DNA from: Rhodopila sp. | Lineage (GTDB): Bacteria; Pseudomonadota; Alphaproteobacteria; Acetobacterales; Acetobacteraceae | Direction: 5' to 3' | DNA length: 34,088 nucleotides | Assembly (NCBI GenBank): GCA_031291715.1 | Contig: JARLIN010000012.1 | Span: forward strand, 1-34,088 | In this document: positions 7,433-14,452 of the stretch, piece after piece | How the letters are laid out: every line of letters starts with the position of its first letter | How positions within the stretch are numbered: the first letter of the stretch is position 1 | The notes under the pieces: generated by a model | Seen by the model: the letters and a program-made list of their open reading frames with translations, nothing else | What the model was told of the DNA's origin: nothing | The model's database searches: none | Translations under genes and position numbers: made by a program

Positions 7433-7716
7433 GGAACAACAGTCCCCGTCGAAGATCCCGTTCGGATCATTGATGGGCCAAGCGGCCGGCCATGGGAAGC
7501 GTTGCAAGCGGTTACTATCGCAAGTGTGTCGTACCTATCGGCGATGAGCTTGGTACGTGGCTGCCCCGCCACTCTCGTGACCCGGCGACAGTCCGGGGGC
7601 TTTCGGCTCCCAATCGCACCGGCCGGCCGGCGCGGAGGCAATCCGCCGCTGGGTGTCGGGATGGACTTTCCTCACGCTTCCGGACAAAGTCTTTGCAAGA
7701 ACCAGGGAGAACGACC
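7433..7716. promoter_or_regulatory. Divergent gap between Crp-like gene and LLM oxidoreductase
   Basis: This 284-bp gap should contain promoters for both flanking genes. The open frame that reads through it into the oxidoreductase from 7492 has no family-like sequence, so it is treated as non-coding. It includes a diverged copy of the dispersed repeat (GACCCGGCGACAGTCCGGG near 7579-7597). No clear promoter boxes or Crp-type dyad were found. Confidence 0.4.
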
Positions 7717-8751
7717 ATGCGTTTCGGACTTTTCGGAGCCGCGCAGGCACAACGGGGCGGCGCGCCGGACGTCGATAGCGCAGCCGGATTTAACGACTAC
7801 ATCGAATACCTTATTGAAGCCGAAGCGCTCGGCTACCACAGTTCCTTCATTGTCGAGCATCATTTCACCGGGTTCGGCCAGGTCTCCGCCACGCTGAACC
7901 TGCTGAGCTGGATTGGCGCCAAGACCACCACGTTGCGCCTTGGGACAGCGGTCATCGTGCTGCCCTGGCACAACCCGGTCCTGCTGGCCGAACAAGCCGC
8001 GACCGTGGACCTGCTTTCCGGCGGCCGCCTGGATTTTGGCATCGGCAAGGGTTACCGGCACAACGAATTCGTCGGTTTCCGCATCCCGATGGAAGATGCC
8101 GGCGCCCGCTTCGAGGAATCGATCGACATCATCACCAGGTCCTGGACTTCGAACGAGCGATTTTCGTTCCATGGCAAGTTCTGGCAGTTCGAGGACATCA
8201 TCGTCGAGCCGCCGACCAGCCAGAAGCCGCACCCGCCGTTCTGGCAAGGTGCTGGCCATGCGGACAGTATCCGCAAGGTGGCGGGGCACGGGCATAACCT
8301 GTTGCTGGATCAGTTCGCTTCGATCGACGAAACGATCAATCGCTTCAATACCTACAAGGCGGCGATGCTGGCCAACGGCTTCGGCTTCGACCCGTCTCAG
8401 GTCGGCGTGGCCCGCGCCTTCTTCGTCGCCGATACGGAAGAAGAGAAGGCCGCGGCGGTGGAGCGGCGGATGACGGCGCAGCGTCGGTTGCACGCCATCA
8501 GCCAACGACCGGATGGCAATAACACCGCCAGCATCATGGCTTTCTCCGACACGCGCGAAGCCAGCGAGGAGAGCGCATTGTACGGCACGCCGGATGAGAT
8601 CTGCCGCAAGATCGAGCGGCTCCAGGCCCAGGGCGTCGAGTATATACTGCTGAACGGCGGCGGAACCTCGCGTCAGAACCTGCGACGCTTCGCGAAGGAG
8701 GTGATGCCGCATTTCCGGACGGAAGGCTCGTCCCGGACGGCGGCGGCTTAG
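7717..8751 (+). CDS. LLM-class flavin-dependent oxidoreductase (luciferase-like)
   Basis: This 344-residue protein belongs to the bacterial luciferase-like monooxygenase superfamily, which uses reduced flavin and oxygen on a small organic substrate. Family marks include the N-terminal strand MRFGLFG, the EAEALGYHSSFIVEHHF segment, LRLGTAVIVLPWHNPVLLAEQ and LLSGGRLDFGIGKGYRHNEF, which is the typical flavin-phosphate region. The C-terminal YGTPDEICRKIERLQAQGVEYILL is also characteristic. AGGGAGA at 7704-7710 precedes the ATG at 7717, which agrees with the family start. The next gene, an SDR, begins 7 bp after the stop, so they are probably cotranscribed. The substrate cannot be told from sequence. 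No flavin reductase gene is nearby, so reduced flavin must come from elsewhere. Confidence 0.92.
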   Translation: MRFGLFGAAQAQRGGAPDVDSAAGFNDYIEYLIEAEALGYHSSFIVEHHFTGFGQVSATLNLLSWIGAKTTTLRLGTAVIVLPWHNPVLLAEQAATVDLLSGGRLDFGIGKGYRHNEFVGFRIPMEDAGARFEESIDIITRSWTSNERFSFHGKFWQFEDIIVEPPTSQKPHPPFWQGAGHADSIRKVAGHGHNLLLDQFASIDETINRFNTYKAAMLANGFGFDPSQVGVARAFFVADTEEEKAAAVERRMTAQRRLHAISQRPDGNNTASIMAFSDTREASEESALYGTPDEICRKIERLQAQGVEYILLNGGGTSRQNLRRFAKEVMPHFRTEGSSRTAAA

Positions 8752-8758
8752 GTGCCTC

Positions 8759-9592
8759 ATGCCTGACCGCGTCGCGATCGTTACCGGCGGGCTGCGGGGC
8801 CTGGGACGCGGGATGACCCTGGGCCTGGCCGCCAACGGGGTGCGCGTGCTCGCCGTCGGGCATATCCCGGAGGATGCCGCGGCGCTAGAAGGCGCCCCGG
8901 GTGTGCGCGCCATGGTCGCCGATTTGCGCTCACCGGCCGAATGTGACCGCGTCGTGGCCGAGGCCCTTTCGGCGTTCGGGCGCGTGGATATCCTGGTCAA
9001 TAATGCCGGGCTGACCTTCACCTATATCGACCCGGACCGGTTCCGCCGGAAGCAGCCCCGGAAGTTCTGGGAGGTCAGCGATGAGGTGGTCCAGACCGTG
9101 ATGGACACCAACTATGTCGCGGCTGACCAGATGGGGCGTCGTGTGGCTCCGATCCTGGTGGGTCAAGGCTGGGGACGCATCGTCAACGTCACGACCAAGC
9201 TGGATACGATGAACCGCGCGGGGTGCTTGCCGTATGGGTCATCGAAGGCGGCGTTGGAGATGGCGACCGAGATCTGGGCCAAGGAGGTGGCTGGCACTGG
9301 CGTCACCGTGAACATCGTCAATCCCGGTGCCGGGGCCAATACGCCCGGCATGGCACAGGAAATGCGGGACTGGAGCCGCGAGGGACGCGCGCCTAGGCTG
9401 GTGGAACCGGATGAGATGGTGCCGCCGCTGCTCTATGTCGTTTCGAGGGCGGCCGATGCGGTGAATGGGTATCGCTTCGACGCGCTGACCTGGGAGGTTT
9501 CCCTGCCGCCGACGGAAGCTGCCCGTCGTAACGGCCGTCCGGCGGGGTTTGTGCTGCATCCGCGGGATGAGGCCGCGTTTCCGGCGGGGTGA
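8759..9592 (+). CDS. SDR-family NAD(P)-dependent oxidoreductase
   Basis: This 277-residue short-chain dehydrogenase/reductase has the nucleotide-binding TGGLRGLG motif at residues 9-16, an Asp after the second strand region (MVADLRS), NNAG after the fourth strand, and the catalytic Tyr and Lys in YGSSK (Y159, K163). The position usually held by the catalytic Ser, 13 residues before Tyr, is Thr (T146, in NVTTKLDT), a tolerable but less common substitution. PGAGANTPGM marks the loop after strand six. It starts 7 bp after the flavin oxidoreductase and probably acts in the same pathway, oxidising an alcohol or reducing a carbonyl. The substrate is unknown. The length is slightly above the usual 250 because of a C-terminal extension. 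Confidence 0.92.
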   Translation: MPDRVAIVTGGLRGLGRGMTLGLAANGVRVLAVGHIPEDAAALEGAPGVRAMVADLRSPAECDRVVAEALSAFGRVDILVNNAGLTFTYIDPDRFRRKQPRKFWEVSDEVVQTVMDTNYVAADQMGRRVAPILVGQGWGRIVNVTTKLDTMNRAGCLPYGSSKAALEMATEIWAKEVAGTGVTVNIVNPGAGANTPGMAQEMRDWSREGRAPRLVEPDEMVPPLLYVVSRAADAVNGYRFDALTWEVSLPPTEAARRNGRPAGFVLHPRDEAAFPAG

Positions 9593-9863
9593 GCGGTATC
9601 GTCCTGGTTATGTTGCCGTCCGTTGCGGTCCTGCCCATCACGGCCCTCCCGGCGATGGCCCCTCCCCACACATCGTGGCCCTCCCCATACGTCATTATTC
9701 TTCCGCTTACGTCATTATCGCTCCCCATACGTCTTGGCCCGGCTTGTCCGGGCCATCTGAACCGGCACCTTGCCGCGACGGGCGGCTCGGACTGCGTCCT
9801 ATGGGATTCCGACATCGTCGCGCGGTTGTGCCGGGCATGATGGGATCCGGGCGTTCGACCTTC
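9593..9863. repeat. Intergenic region with degenerate 20-nt tandem repeat
   Basis: No gene is supported. Four degenerate units start at 9667, 9686, 9706 and 9726 (periods 19, 20, 20). Three share the core ACGTC and two share TACGTCATTAT; CTCCCCATACGTC recurs exactly at 9681 and 9721. The array runs into a GGCCCGG-CTTGT-CCGGGCC palindrome at 9736-9754, a copy of the dispersed element seen elsewhere in the window. No terminator with a T-run was seen after the SDR gene. Confidence 0.55.
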
Positions 9864-10120
9864 GGCAAGCAAGGCAGTTTTTAACACGGAGGAAGAACGA
9901 GGACCACGGAGGGCCACGGAGGTAGAAAGCATGGCGCTTCGCGCGACGCGCTTGCGGGTGACGCTGCCCCAAAAATAACGGCCGGACCTGGATGGTTACG
10001 CCATAGCCTCTACGTTCGGCGGTGATTGCTGGGGCACCATGCGACTGATCCCCGTGCGTTTCTCCGTGGCCCTCCCGTGGTCCTCGTTCTTCCTCCGTGT
10101 TAAAAACTGTCTTTCTTGCC
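9864..10120. mobile_element. 257-bp element with 58-nt inverted arms (MITE-like)
   Basis: The left arm 9864-9921 and right arm 10062-10120 are inverted copies matching at all but two positions and one single-base indel. The shared core includes CAGTTTTTAACACGGAGG followed by AAGAACGAGGACCAC. The 140-bp centre has no supported gene but has a smaller nested inverted pair (TGCCCCA at 9965-9971, TGGGGCA at 10030-10036). The arrangement fits a non-autonomous mobile element or a very long hairpin. No clear target-site duplication was found at the ends and no transposase is present, so mobility is an inference. Confidence 0.55.
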
Positions 10121-10300
10121 GGCCCAGCGCTGGCCAGGACAGTTGGTCTCAGACATCCGGACCTTGGCCACACACTTGACCCGAGATGCGCGAATCCGGT
10201 CGGGACGTCGCCTCTTCATGACGAATGGCGAGCGGCCGCAATCCTTCCTGAATCAAGCCGAACCAGATAGAGTCATTCAACAACAAGAGGACAAGCGTCC

Positions 10301-11086
10301 ATGGAAAACTGGCACCCGAAACCGCTCGATCCGGGTCTGATCAAACTGCACCGGCGCGGCGCCGGGAAGCCGGTGGTGCTGATCCATTGTCTCGGCCAGT
10401 CGTGGCGCTTCTGGGACGTGCTCGATCCGCTGATGGATCGGAACGAACTGGTCGCCTACAGCCTTCCCGGCCACCCCGGCACCCCATTGCCCGGTCACCA
10501 ATACGGCGTGCCGGAATTGACCGAACAACTGCGCGAGGTCGCGTTGCGCGAGGGTCTGACCAAATTCCACCTCATGGGTATCTCCCTGGGCGGCAGCGTG
10601 GCGCAGCATTTCGCCGGCACCTATCCGGAGATGGTAGACAAACTCGTGCTGGCCGACTGCTCACCGCGCTACGACGATGAAGCGCGCGCCAACTGGCCCG
10701 TGCGCGCCGCCGCCGCCAGGAAGGATGGTGTGAAAAGCCTGATTCCATTTCTGTTACAGGTATTTTTCACCGCGGAGTCGATCGCCGGGAATGGTCCGAA
10801 TGTCCGTCACGTGCGCGAGACGTTCGAGGCTTGCGACGGTGAAGGCTACGCCCTGGCCTGCGAGGCGCTCGCCACCTTGGACGCCCGCGAGCAAACCAGG
10901 AAAGTCACCGCCCCGACGCTGATCATGCTCGGCTCCAGCGAACGCCAGGCATTCAAGGACGCGGCGAAATGGATGAACGACACGATCAAGGGGAGCCAGG
11001 TGCTGGAAGTGCCGGCCGCCGGCCATGCCTCGGTGCGGGAACGCCCGGAATTCGTTACCAGGGCGCTGCGTTCGTTCCTGGATTAA
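10301..11086 (+). CDS. Alpha/beta-fold hydrolase
   Basis: This 261-residue protein has the alpha/beta hydrolase layout: the oxyanion segment VVLIHCLGQS (25-34), a nucleophile elbow G-I-S95-L-G with surrounding HLMGISLGGSVAQ, and a late catalytic His in AAGHASVRERPE (H242). The catalytic acid position, normally GxxD after strand six, reads GSSE, so Glu214 probably replaces Asp. The overall pattern is nearest to 3-oxoadipate enol-lactonase-like and C-C bond hydrolases, but the substrate is not determined. AAGAGG at 10285-10290 precedes the ATG. It follows the inverted-repeat element by 180 bp and faces the MFS gene. Given the neighbours, a role in breakdown of a ring-cleavage product or an ester is plausible. 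Confidence 0.9.
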   Translation: MENWHPKPLDPGLIKLHRRGAGKPVVLIHCLGQSWRFWDVLDPLMDRNELVAYSLPGHPGTPLPGHQYGVPELTEQLREVALREGLTKFHLMGISLGGSVAQHFAGTYPEMVDKLVLADCSPRYDDEARANWPVRAAAARKDGVKSLIPFLLQVFFTAESIAGNGPNVRHVRETFEACDGEGYALACEALATLDAREQTRKVTAPTLIMLGSSERQAFKDAAKWMNDTIKGSQVLEVPAAGHASVRERPEFVTRALRSFLD

Positions 11087-11197
11087 ACCAGTCAGCGAAA
11101 GGAGCGACGTTCCGCGCGCATCGTGGTCCGGCGACAGTTCGGGCCATGACGGCGGTTTTCCGTGTCGCTTCCTTCCTCCCAATGGCAGGTGAATCCC
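11087..11197. repeat. Short convergent gap with a copy of the dispersed palindrome
   Basis: This gap lies between the 3' ends of the hydrolase and MFS genes. Positions 11121-11150 hold CGTGGTCCGG-CGACAGT-TCGGGCCATGACG, an imperfect inverted repeat of the same family as 45-75 and 21726-21750. It may serve as a hairpin between converging transcripts. No T-run terminator was seen. Confidence 0.45.
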
Positions 11198-12565
11198 TCA
11201 GGCCGGCTTCGCCACCGATTCCAGGCTCCGCCCACTGGTTTCATGTGCCAGCAGCAACGTCACGCCGGCCGAGGTGAACTGGAACGCCGCCATCGGGCCC
11301 CAGACCATGTCTAGGTTCTCGGCACTGATCAGGAACCCGGCCACGATGGGTGAGACCATGCCCCCAAACCGCCCCCACCCCATGGCGATCGCAGCCCCCT
11401 TGCCGCGGATGCGCACCGGATAGACTTCGGGCGTATAGACGGTCATCGCCAGCGATCCGATATCCGCGAAGAAACCGTAAAGCATCGCCGTCGTCAGCAG
11501 CGCCGTTTCCGTCGTTGCCTGGGTGAACCACAGGGCCGCGCATCCGGCAACGCCATAGCCGATGCAGATCAGCGCCTTGCGGCCGAACAGATCGATCAGG
11601 CTGAACGCGACCACGCGTCCCACGACCGAAGTGCCGGCGACGATGAACGTATAGACCAGCGTCCGGGTCAGATTGATGTGGTAATAGGTCGCGTAAATCG
11701 ACGGCAGCCACACGCTGAATGCCGAGGCCGCGAAACCCGAACAAAACCACATCATCCAAGTATGCACGACCCGCCGGACATATTGAACGGAGAACAAACC
11801 CGCGAACGTCGCCTCCCGCTCCACCTGGGATGTGGATGCGGGCGCGGCGGCGAGTTCACGCCGCGCTTGCTCGATCACCGCGTCGTCCACCCCGACGTAA
11901 GCCAATGATCGGCGCGCTTCGTCGTGCCGCTGCTGATTGGCGAGCCAGCGTGGCGATTCGGGGACACCGCGGCGGATAAAGAAAACCAGCACTGCGGGCA
12001 GCGCGCCGATCGCGAACAGCCAGCGCCAACCGAAATGCGGCACGATGAGGAGACCGTCGCCAGCCGCGGCGAAGATGCCGATCGGCCAGCACAGCGGCAG
12101 CGTGGCGCTGATCCGGCCGCGGATGCGCGCAGGCGCATATTCCGCGACCAGGGCCTGATCGATCGGCACCATGCCGCCCAGACCAAGGCCGGTCAGGAAA
12201 CGGGCACCGACGAGAAACCCCAGCGACATCGACAGGCCGGCGATCCCCGTGAAAAACGAGAACATCAGCACCGTCGCCGCGAACACCACACGCCTTCCCC
12301 AGCGATCGGCCACCCAGCCCCACATCCAGGACCCAAGCCCCATTCCGGCGAGTGCGGCCGAACCGATCAGGCCGATCTGTTTCGGGTCGAGATTGAACTC
12401 CACTTTTATCAATGGAAGCGCATAGGAGACGACAACGATATCAAACGAATCGAAGAAAAATCCAGCAGCGGCGACGCCAACGATGAAAATCAGGGCTTTG
12501 TTCAACGTCATCTTGTCGATCGCGCGCCCGATCAGTTCGGGAGTCAGTTTCTGCGTCTGATCCAC
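11198..12565 (-). CDS. MFS transporter, sugar/aromatic-acid porter type
   Basis: This 455-residue major facilitator protein has 12 predicted helices. Helix 1 carries GFFFDSFDIVVVSYALP, the DxxD-like pattern of aromatic-acid/H+ symporters and SV2-like carriers. Motif A occurs between helices 2 and 3 (GWVADRWGRR) and in degenerate form between helices 8 and 9 (IDLFGRKALI). ESPRW after helix 6 and PEVYPVRIRGKG after helix 10 are also typical. I chose the GTG at 12565 because GGGGAG lies 8 nt upstream; the frame is open back to 12667 but without family-like residues. Substrate is probably an organic or aromatic acid, moved with protons across the inner membrane. It is divergent from fumarylacetoacetase, which suggests shared control. 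Confidence 0.9.
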   Translation of the reverse strand: MDQTQKLTPELIGRAIDKMTLNKALIFIVGVAAAGFFFDSFDIVVVSYALPLIKVEFNLDPKQIGLIGSAALAGMGLGSWMWGWVADRWGRRVVFAATVLMFSFFTGIAGLSMSLGFLVGARFLTGLGLGGMVPIDQALVAEYAPARIRGRISATLPLCWPIGIFAAAGDGLLIVPHFGWRWLFAIGALPAVLVFFIRRGVPESPRWLANQQRHDEARRSLAYVGVDDAVIEQARRELAAAPASTSQVEREATFAGLFSVQYVRRVVHTWMMWFCSGFAASAFSVWLPSIYATYYHINLTRTLVYTFIVAGTSVVGRVVAFSLIDLFGRKALICIGYGVAGCAALWFTQATTETALLTTAMLYGFFADIGSLAMTVYTPEVYPVRIRGKGAAIAMGWGRFGGMVSPIVAGFLISAENLDMVWGPMAAFQFTSAGVTLLLAHETSGRSLESVAKPA

Positions 12566-12945
12566 TTCGTTTTCTCCCCGGTCATATGCCTTTTTATCGG
12601 ACCATGCATCGGTCTGAGAGGCCGCGTGCGTACGCTGCCCCAAGTAAGGTCTTGTGAGTTCTACCACCTTCGAAAAGCCGGCTCATGGGCGATTGCCGGG
12701 ACAGCCCCACGGCTGATGATTGGCGATGTGAGACGGAGTGGCTGCTCCCCCAAATCCAGTTCCTCCCCAAAGCCTTAGCGTCTGAGCGCTGATTGGGGAT
12801 CAGGTTGACCCAGGCCCATCGCGAACGCAAGGTTCGCGCACCTGCGACCCAGCCGGTTTTACGTCCCGCGCGCCGCGCGCTATCCATCCCGCCACCACAT
12901 ACCCAGCTCAGGTGGGCCGGACATTGTATTCACGGGAGAACGCCA
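12566..12945. promoter_or_regulatory. Divergent control region, MFS gene / fumarylacetoacetase
   Basis: This 380-bp gap must hold the promoters of two divergent operons. The fumarylacetoacetase frame is open back to 12793 but the family sequence begins only at the ATG at 12946. The clearest element is a perfect inverted repeat at 12820-12838. A second, weaker dyad (GACC-ATGCATC-GGTC) lies near 12602-12616. No convincing sigma-70 boxes were identified. Confidence 0.45.
12820..12838. promoter_or_regulatory. Perfect 7-bp inverted repeat, candidate operator
   Basis: CGCGAAC-GCAAG-GTTCGCG is a perfect dyad with a 5-nt centre, in the gap between two divergent promoters and 107 bp before the fumarylacetoacetase start. 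The size fits a dimeric repressor site. No regulator gene lies beside it, so the binding protein is unknown. Confidence 0.35.
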
Positions 12946-14268
12946 ATGATCGACGAGACACACGCTTCCGGCCGCACCAGTTGGGTCACGTCAGCCAATG
13001 GCCATGCGACGTTTCCCATTCAGAATCTTCCGCTAGGCGTCTTCAGCCCTGACGGCGGGACCAGACGCGGCGGCACCGCGATCGGCGACCGGATTTTCGA
13101 CATCGGCGCGGCGCTGGAAGCGGGTTTGTTCTCCGGCGCGGCGCGAGATGCGGCCGAGGCGGCAAGCGGGCGCACGCTCAATCCGCTGCTGGAAGCCGGG
13201 CCGGCGGCGCGTCAGGCGCTCCGGCGCCGGATCGGCGAGATCCTGGATGCGAAGAGCGCGGGCTCCACGAAAATCCAGACGATCGCCAACCGGCTGCTGC
13301 ACGCCGCCGAGCACTGCACGGTGCATCTGCCGGCGCGGGTCGGCGACTTCACGGATTTCTTCGCGGGCATTCATCACGCCCACACGGCAGGCACCATTAG
13401 CCGGCCGGAGAATCCGCTGATGCCAAACTACAAATACGTGCCGGTCGCCTATCATAGCCGCGCCTCATCGGTGCGGCCGTCGGGCGGGTCGGTCCGCCGC
13501 CCAAACGGGCAACGCAAGCCGCCGGAACAAGCCGCCCCGGATTTCGGGCCATGCCGCAACCTGGACTACGAACTGGAACTGGGCGTTTGGATCGGCCCCG
13601 GCAACGAGATCGGCAATCCGATCCCGATCGCCGAGGCATCCCGGCACATCGCCGGTTTCTGCCTGCTGAACGACTGGTCCGCGCGCGACATCCAGGCCTG
13701 GGAATCGCAGCCTTTGGGTCCGTTTCTCTCCAAGAGCCTTTCGACCTTCGTCTCGCCCTGGATCGTCACCACCGAGGCTCTGGCTCCGTTCCGCCTCGCA
13801 CAGCCACCGCGTCCCGCGGGTGACCCGGCGCCACTGCCGCATCTGAACGATCCGGCGGATCAGGCGCATGGATGCTTCGACATCGACTTCGAGGTGCTGT
13901 TGCTGACGCCGAAGATGCGCGCCACGAGCGCGACGCCGCATGTGCTGTCACGCTCCAACGCCCAGATGCTGTACTGGACCGTCGCGCAGATGGTTGCTCA
14001 CCACACGTCGAACGGGTGCAACCTCCAGCCCGGCGATATGTTCGGTAGCGGCACGGTTTCCGGCACCACCCCCGGTTCGGAGGGTTGCCTCTTGGAAATG
14101 ACCCGTGGTGGCCGCAATCCGGTGTCGCTGCCCAATGGCGAGACGCGCACGTACCTGGTCGATGGTGACGAGGTGATCTTCCGCGGCACCGCGCGCCGGA
14201 ACGGTTACGTGTCGATCGGGTTTGGGGAGTGCCGCGGGACGGTCACCGAGGCGCTACCGCTGGTCTGA
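12946..14268 (+). CDS. fahA: Fumarylacetoacetase (last step of tyrosine/homogentisate breakdown)
   Basis: This 440-residue enzyme cleaves fumarylacetoacetate to fumarate and acetoacetate. It is full length, with the N-terminal domain signature FPIQNLPLGVFS (23-34) and the C-terminal catalytic domain. Residues matching the known mouse/human enzyme are all present: D137 and H144 (TDFFAGIHHAHTAG), E209 and E211 (LDYELELGVWIG), D243, R247 and Q250 (NDWSARDIQAWE) and K263 (GPFLSKS); most are offset by exactly ten from the mammalian numbering. NPLMPNYKYVPVAYHSRASS is also diagnostic. GGGAGAA at 12934-12940 sets the ATG. No homogentisate dioxygenase or maleylacetoacetate isomerase gene is in the window, so either these lie elsewhere or the enzyme serves a related acylpyruvate. 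It is followed by an ABC uptake operon. Confidence 0.95.
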   Translation: MIDETHASGRTSWVTSANGHATFPIQNLPLGVFSPDGGTRRGGTAIGDRIFDIGAALEAGLFSGAARDAAEAASGRTLNPLLEAGPAARQALRRRIGEILDAKSAGSTKIQTIANRLLHAAEHCTVHLPARVGDFTDFFAGIHHAHTAGTISRPENPLMPNYKYVPVAYHSRASSVRPSGGSVRRPNGQRKPPEQAAPDFGPCRNLDYELELGVWIGPGNEIGNPIPIAEASRHIAGFCLLNDWSARDIQAWESQPLGPFLSKSLSTFVSPWIVTTEALAPFRLAQPPRPAGDPAPLPHLNDPADQAHGCFDIDFEVLLLTPKMRATSATPHVLSRSNAQMLYWTVAQMVAHHTSNGCNLQPGDMFGSGTVSGTTPGSEGCLLEMTRGGRNPVSLPNGETRTYLVDGDEVIFRGTARRNGYVSIGFGECRGTVTEALPLV

Positions 14269-14452
14269 CGGTCCATACGTTTCTCCGGTGTGCGCCGGCA
14301 CCATGCATCACACCCGTTGCGACCCCGGTATTTCAAGTCCATTATTCCGGCGTAGGGGCGGAATACAACCAAGTTGGCGATGAGATGGCGACGGAATGCC
14401 GGCCTCAACGCCAAGGTTACACAGACCTTATGAATTTCCGGGAGAAACCTCG
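14269..14452. promoter_or_regulatory. Leader region of the ABC uptake operon with inverted repeat
   Basis: This 184-bp gap separates fumarylacetoacetase from the binding-protein gene and may carry a separate promoter. TATTCCG (14343-14349) and CGGAATA (14359-14365) form a perfect 7-bp dyad around 9 nt, about 90 bp before the start codon. It could be an operator or a processing hairpin. No T-rich terminator follows the upstream gene. Confidence 0.35.

Noticed and set aside
7495-7535. Fnr-like TTGC...GCAA dyad upstream of the Crp-like gene
   Set aside because: Only four bases per arm match and the spacing is not that of Fnr or Crp sites, so it is not better than chance.
7492-7716. N-terminal extension of the flavin oxidoreductase to 7492
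   Set aside because: The extra 75 residues have no family similarity, and a strong ribosome binding site marks the ATG at 7717 that matches the family start.
9667-9745. CRISPR array
   Set aside because: The units are only about 20 nt long, degenerate and contiguous, with no spacers and no cas genes nearby.
12822-12836. CGAAC-N5-GTTCG as a LexA (SOS) box, here and at 23566-23580
   Set aside because: The Gram-positive SOS box has N4 spacing and the alphaproteobacterial one is a direct GTTC-N7-GTTC repeat. Neither fits, and the neighbouring genes are not DNA-repair genes.
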